DNA from: JAKQIM01 sp964633225 | Lineage (GTDB): Bacteria; Chloroflexota; Anaerolineae; Anaerolineales; UBA4823 | Assembly (NCBI GenBank): GCA_964633225.1 | Contig: CAZWFQ010000003.1 | Location: forward strand, 1-64,000 | Length of the DNA stretch: 64,000 nucleotides | Reading direction: 5' to 3' | Part shown: positions 61,266 to 64,000 of the stretch, in pieces | Layout: every line of letters begins with the position of its first letter | Numbering within the stretch: position 1 is the stretch's first letter | The notes under the pieces: model-generated | The model's input: only the letters and a program-made list of their open reading frames with translations | What the model was told of the DNA's origin: nothing | Databases searched by the model: none | Made by a program: the position numbers and the translations under genes

Positions 61266-62264
61266 TCAGGCCTGTGCAAAGGTATCGATCAACAGGCGCA
61301 CATTTCCACCAGCCGGATACAAAATGGGGCAGGTGCAGCCTTGCTTCCGATATTCAGCAACTTTGGCACGCGCTTCATCGGGCGTTCCCGAAGCCGTGAT
61401 GCGGTAGATCAGATCTTCGGGCACCAGGTGCTTGGCCTTGTTGATCTGCTCTTTGGTAGCCGGCCATCCGAGGATTGATTGGATCTGGGCCACCACATCT
61501 TGCGAAACACCCGAAGCCTTGGCAATGTGCGGCTGCTGGGCCAGGTATTGGCACAACAACATACGGGTATAGTCGATCGCCTTATCGTGGTCATGATCCA
61601 CTGAGCACACCACCAATTGTGGGCGATCCAGGTCATCCAGTGTACGCCCGGCTTTGCGGGCCCCTTTATCCAAGAGCTCCAAAGCCCTCACGTTATATTC
61701 TGGGGGCACGCAGTAATTCAGCACGGCGCCATCAGAGATTTCACCGGTTAGTTCCATCATCTGATCGCCCGTTGCACCAATCATGATCGACACCTGGCGT
61801 GGAGAGCGGCGGCCATGCACCACATCCAGTTCAATCCCATCCACGTGGTGGAATTCGCCGTGGAAGGTGACACGTTCCATGTTCAACAAACGGCGCAAGA
61901 CCTCCACCGTCTCACGCATTGCCACCAACGGCTTGCGGCGTTCGATACCCACATTGCGTGCCAATGGGTCCCACCAGGCTCCGATGCCGCAGATCACGCG
62001 CCCCGGGGCCAGGTCATCCAATGTCAAAAAAGTTGCCGCCAGCAGGCCAATATTGCGCGTCCAGTTATTGATCACGCCCGAGCCGATCTTCAGACGCTCG
62101 GTCACCGCGGCATAGGCTGCCATCGGCACGATCGCATCCCGCACCAGGCGCGATTCGGCCTGCCAAACCGCTTCGAAACCCCGTTGTTCAGCATAGCGCA
62201 CGTAATCCAACCCGTCTCGCAGATCATGAGCATCTTGCAAATACAAAGCTACTCGTTCGGTCAT
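61266..62264 (-). CDS. LLM-class flavin/F420-dependent oxidoreductase
   Basis: 332 residues from ATG 62264 (SD AGGAGG 5 bases upstream; the open frame to 62312 lacks one). Luciferase-like TIM barrel with [40 protein letters not shown] and [22 protein letters not shown]. The latter resembles methylene-tetrahydromethanopterin reductase-type F420 enzymes. It lies 89 bases behind cofC-cofD, which supports F420 as hydride carrier. The substrate is unknown. Confidence 0.85.
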   Translation of the reverse strand: MTERVALYLQDAHDLRDGLDYVRYAEQRGFEAVWQAESRLVRDAIVPMAAYAAVTERLKIGSGVINNWTRNIGLLAATFLTLDDLAPGRVICGIGAWWDPLARNVGIERRKPLVAMRETVEVLRRLLNMERVTFHGEFHHVDGIELDVVHGRRSPRQVSIMIGATGDQMMELTGEISDGAVLNYCVPPEYNVRALELLDKGARKAGRTLDDLDRPQLVVCSVDHDHDKAIDYTRMLLCQYLAQQPHIAKASGVSQDVVAQIQSILGWPATKEQINKAKHLVPEDLIYRITASGTPDEARAKVAEYRKQGCTCPILYPAGGNVRLLIDTFAQA

Positions 62265-62353
62265 GTCATCCTCCTGATTAAAATGGTCGAAATTTTTGTC
62301 TTTACTGATCATGCATCGATCACGAAACCGAAGTTCAGCCCATCACGCAGAGA

Positions 62354-62965
62354 TCAGTTGCTCACTGGCTCCATCGCCTGGTTGACCAGCTCAAGATCTT
62401 CTGGCGTGTCCAAATCCAGGGCCAGGGAGGGTGAATCAAAGATTTGCAGGCGAGCGCCCGCCCGCTGTGCCGCCTGGCAGTGGCGGGCAAATGAATCGGG
62501 GCCGAATTCATAAGGAAAGAGCCCCGGGGGTGAGAGCAGCAGCGCATTGGTGCCTACCCGGTGCCGGTCAGGAGCGATCACCACCACGGGGGGCTTTTTG
62601 GCCCTACTGATCATCGTAGATACGTCGTCAACCGTCATCAACGGGATGTCTGCCGGTAGGATCAGAACCCCACCTGGCGCATATTTGCGTGCAAAGGCAG
62701 TTGCCCGTTCCAGAGCGGTGTTCAGCTCTGGAGCGCCATGCTCCAGGATAGTATGTGCTTTATGGTCGCGCGCCACGGTCAACGCCCGCGGGTCGCGGCT
62801 GATCACCAACACACGCTCAAGCTTGGGCACCTGAGATAGCACATCCAACGTATTCTCCAACATACATTGATTAAGCGCCGCACGCTCATCTTCGCTCAAC
62901 ACATCTGCCAAACGGGATTTTCCCCGCTGCAAAGGCTTAACCGGTACGATTGCCCATAATGTCAT
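62354..62965 (-). CDS. cofC: 2-phospho-L-lactate guanylyltransferase CofC
   Basis: 203 residues. IVPVKPLQRGKSRLADVLS (nucleotide-binding start), VISRDP, LILPADIPLM (metal Asp), VVIAPDRHRVGTNALLL and LDLDTPEDLELV are family hallmarks. It activates 2-phospholactate (or phosphoenolpyruvate in some bacteria) with GTP for coenzyme F420 synthesis and hands the product to CofD. It starts 4 bases after the cofD stop. Confidence 0.92.
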   Translation of the reverse strand: MTLWAIVPVKPLQRGKSRLADVLSEDERAALNQCMLENTLDVLSQVPKLERVLVISRDPRALTVARDHKAHTILEHGAPELNTALERATAFARKYAPGGVLILPADIPLMTVDDVSTMISRAKKPPVVVIAPDRHRVGTNALLLSPPGLFPYEFGPDSFARHCQAAQRAGARLQIFDSPSLALDLDTPEDLELVNQAMEPVSN

Positions 62966-62969
62966 CTGA

Positions 62970-63929
62970 TCATTTGCCCTTAGCCGGCCCAGCGTTTTCC
63001 ACCAGGCCCTGGCAGAATTGTATCACTTCACCAGCTAAACGTTTCCGATCATCCGGAACTACCATCAATGTATCTGTGACACAGGTTTGCACACCCACAT
63101 CCTCGATCGAATCAGCCAGGCTTTCGTCCAGGCTGTCTAAGACAAAGCCCGTCAGCAGCCGGTTGTAGTGCATGGCAACCGCCAGAGCTGAGGGAGCAAT
63201 GCCCAGCTCAGCATACATTTTTGCTGCCGGACCTTTAACCGTCTGCCCGCCAATGATCGGTGAGACCGCCACCACCGGGCGCTCACCAACCGCCTGGCGC
63301 ATCCCCGGCACCGCCAGGATGGGATCAATGCTGACCCACGGATTTGAAGGGCAGAAGACCACCACATCCGCCCTTGCCAATGCCTCCAACGCACCAGGGG
63401 CCGGGTGGGCTGCTTGCACATTCTCGAAGCGAAAACCGGTCACTTGAGGCTGGCACTGCCGGTGAACAAAATACTCCTGGAAGGCCAACTCCCCCGCACT
63501 GGTAAGCACAAGCGTGGGAACAGGCTGGTCGCTCATCGGCAGAACCGGATGGGTTACACCCATCGCCCGGCAAAAATCAGCTGTCACCTGGCTAAGGCTC
63601 TGCCCGGCGCTCAGCCTGTGGGTGCGCTCCAGGTGCAGCCCCAGGTCCCGGTCGCCCAGGCGAAACCAATCTGGCCCACCCAAGGCTTTCAAACTCTCCA
63701 GGGCATTCCAGCTCTCTTCCTGCCGCCCCCAGCCGCTAGCCGTGTTGGCAAGCCCAGCCAGGGTATAACAGACGGTATCCAGGTCAGGGCAAATCTTCAG
63801 GCCCAGGTGCTCAAAATCATCCCCGGTATTGACGATAACCGTCAGGTTTTCGGGCGGCAGAAGCTGAGCCAGGCCATCCACCAACTTGGCCCCGCCCACG
63901 CCCCCCGCCAATGCCACAACATGGATCAA
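62970..63929 (-). CDS. cofD: 2-phospho-L-lactate transferase CofD
   Basis: 319 residues. Starts at TTG 63929 with AGGTGATACG upstream; the N-terminus ALAGGVGGAKLVDGLAQLL binds Fo. Other marks: VIVNTGDDFEHLGLKICPDLDTV, DWFRLGDRDLGLHLERT, VFCPSNPWVSIDPIL and SPIIGGQTVKGPAAKM. It transfers the phospholactyl (or phosphoenolpyruvyl) group to Fo, giving F420-0 or dehydro-F420-0. cofE and the Fo synthase genes are not in the window. Confidence 0.95.
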   Translation of the reverse strand: MIHVVALAGGVGGAKLVDGLAQLLPPENLTVIVNTGDDFEHLGLKICPDLDTVCYTLAGLANTASGWGRQEESWNALESLKALGGPDWFRLGDRDLGLHLERTHRLSAGQSLSQVTADFCRAMGVTHPVLPMSDQPVPTLVLTSAGELAFQEYFVHRQCQPQVTGFRFENVQAAHPAPGALEALARADVVVFCPSNPWVSIDPILAVPGMRQAVGERPVVAVSPIIGGQTVKGPAAKMYAELGIAPSALAVAMHYNRLLTGFVLDSLDESLADSIEDVGVQTCVTDTLMVVPDDRKRLAGEVIQFCQGLVENAGPAKGK

Positions 63930-63939
63930 CGTATCACCT

Positions 63940-63999
63940 TCACTCTCCCCCGCGCCGCACCAACATACCGCGCAGGCTCCCTTTGTTCATGAATTCCAA
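63940..63999 (-). CDS. C-terminal end of an upstream gene (partial, unidentified)
   Basis: An open frame runs in from the right edge and ends with TGA at 63942-63940, reading ...FMNKGSLRGMLVRRGGE, 10 bases before the cofD start. A second frame (63926-64000) is also open, so the choice is not certain. An F420 synthesis gene is expected here from context, but the fragment is too short to identify. Confidence 0.35.
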   Translation of the reverse strand: MEFMNKGSLRGMLVRRGGE

Positions 64000-64000
64000 T

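Noticed and set aside
1..64000. tRNA, rRNA, insertion sequences, phage genes or integration sites
   Set aside because: None found. Intergenic gaps are short, and no transposase, integrase or tRNA-like clover pattern was seen by eye. A tRNAscan or Infernal run would be decisive.

Overview
The window is a contiguous, moderately GC-rich bacterial chromosome segment that is almost fully coding. The gene content suggests an anaerobic or facultative member of the Chloroflexota, probably Anaerolineae-like. This is inferred from FHA/Ser-Thr-kinase signalling, cofC/cofD coenzyme F420 genes, a secreted repeat protein ending in an aromatic-Pro-Ile-Ile tail, class III cyclase/ATPase fusions and several molybdenum hydroxylases. 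No rRNA or tRNA gene is present to confirm it.

Region 1 (1-7.7 kb) covers metal and oxidative stress plus housekeeping. It starts with the first codons of a CsoR-type regulator behind a clear promoter and operator. An EamA transporter, a PerR-like regulator with ferritin behind a Fur/PerR-type operator, a Ddl-like ATP-grasp enzyme, an RlmD-like rRNA methyltransferase, a class V aminotransferase and a lipoprotein metallopeptidase follow.

Region 2 (7.7-24.2 kb) covers signalling and stress. It holds an FHA membrane protein and a GTPase-like DUF697 protein, then a secreted 14-repeat propeller-like protein, a SlyD-like isomerase and a SHOCT-like protein. ClpB stands opposite two Hsp20 genes. A membrane-protein/Ser-Thr-kinase/membrane-protein operon is preceded by four 21-bp tandem repeats and an FHA-winged-helix regulator. 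A membrane sulfatase-like enzyme and LipB end the region.

Region 3 (24.2-32.6 kb) is a minus-strand run: lipase, GNAT, RsfS, ThpR and a single-domain response regulator. It leads into a molybdenum-hydroxylase maturation and enzyme block: MocA, a YqeC-MocA fusion, YqeB and a molybdopterin large subunit. YqeB and YqeC are the recognised markers of selenium-dependent (labile-Se) molybdenum hydroxylases.

Region 4 (32.6-45 kb) holds a heterodimeric ABC exporter, another FHA protein, a class III aminotransferase, a membrane protein of unknown function, a GNAT, an RsmF-like methyltransferase, a tiny Cys/Trp-rich protein and a large protein whose C-terminal half resembles nucleoside phosphorylases.

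Region 5 (45-56.3 kb) has the other hydroxylase genes: an FAD/2Fe-2S fusion with XdhC and a CBS-type family II pyrophosphatase, and a 2Fe-2S/molybdopterin fusion with its own FAD subunit. A membrane phosphatase sits inside the second set. A degenerate cyclase-ATPase separates the two sets. Together with region 3 this makes two possible hydroxylase complexes, probably for purine or other N-heterocycle oxidation (inference).

Region 6 (56.3-64 kb) has a hybrid histidine kinase and a response-regulator/cyclase, a thioesterase, an F420-type oxidoreductase and cofC-cofD.

Two habits recur. Convergent genes share long, near-perfect palindromic terminators that often include stop codons. Several genes have a -10 box only 6-14 bases before the start codon and no Shine-Dalgarno sequence, which suggests leaderless mRNAs.
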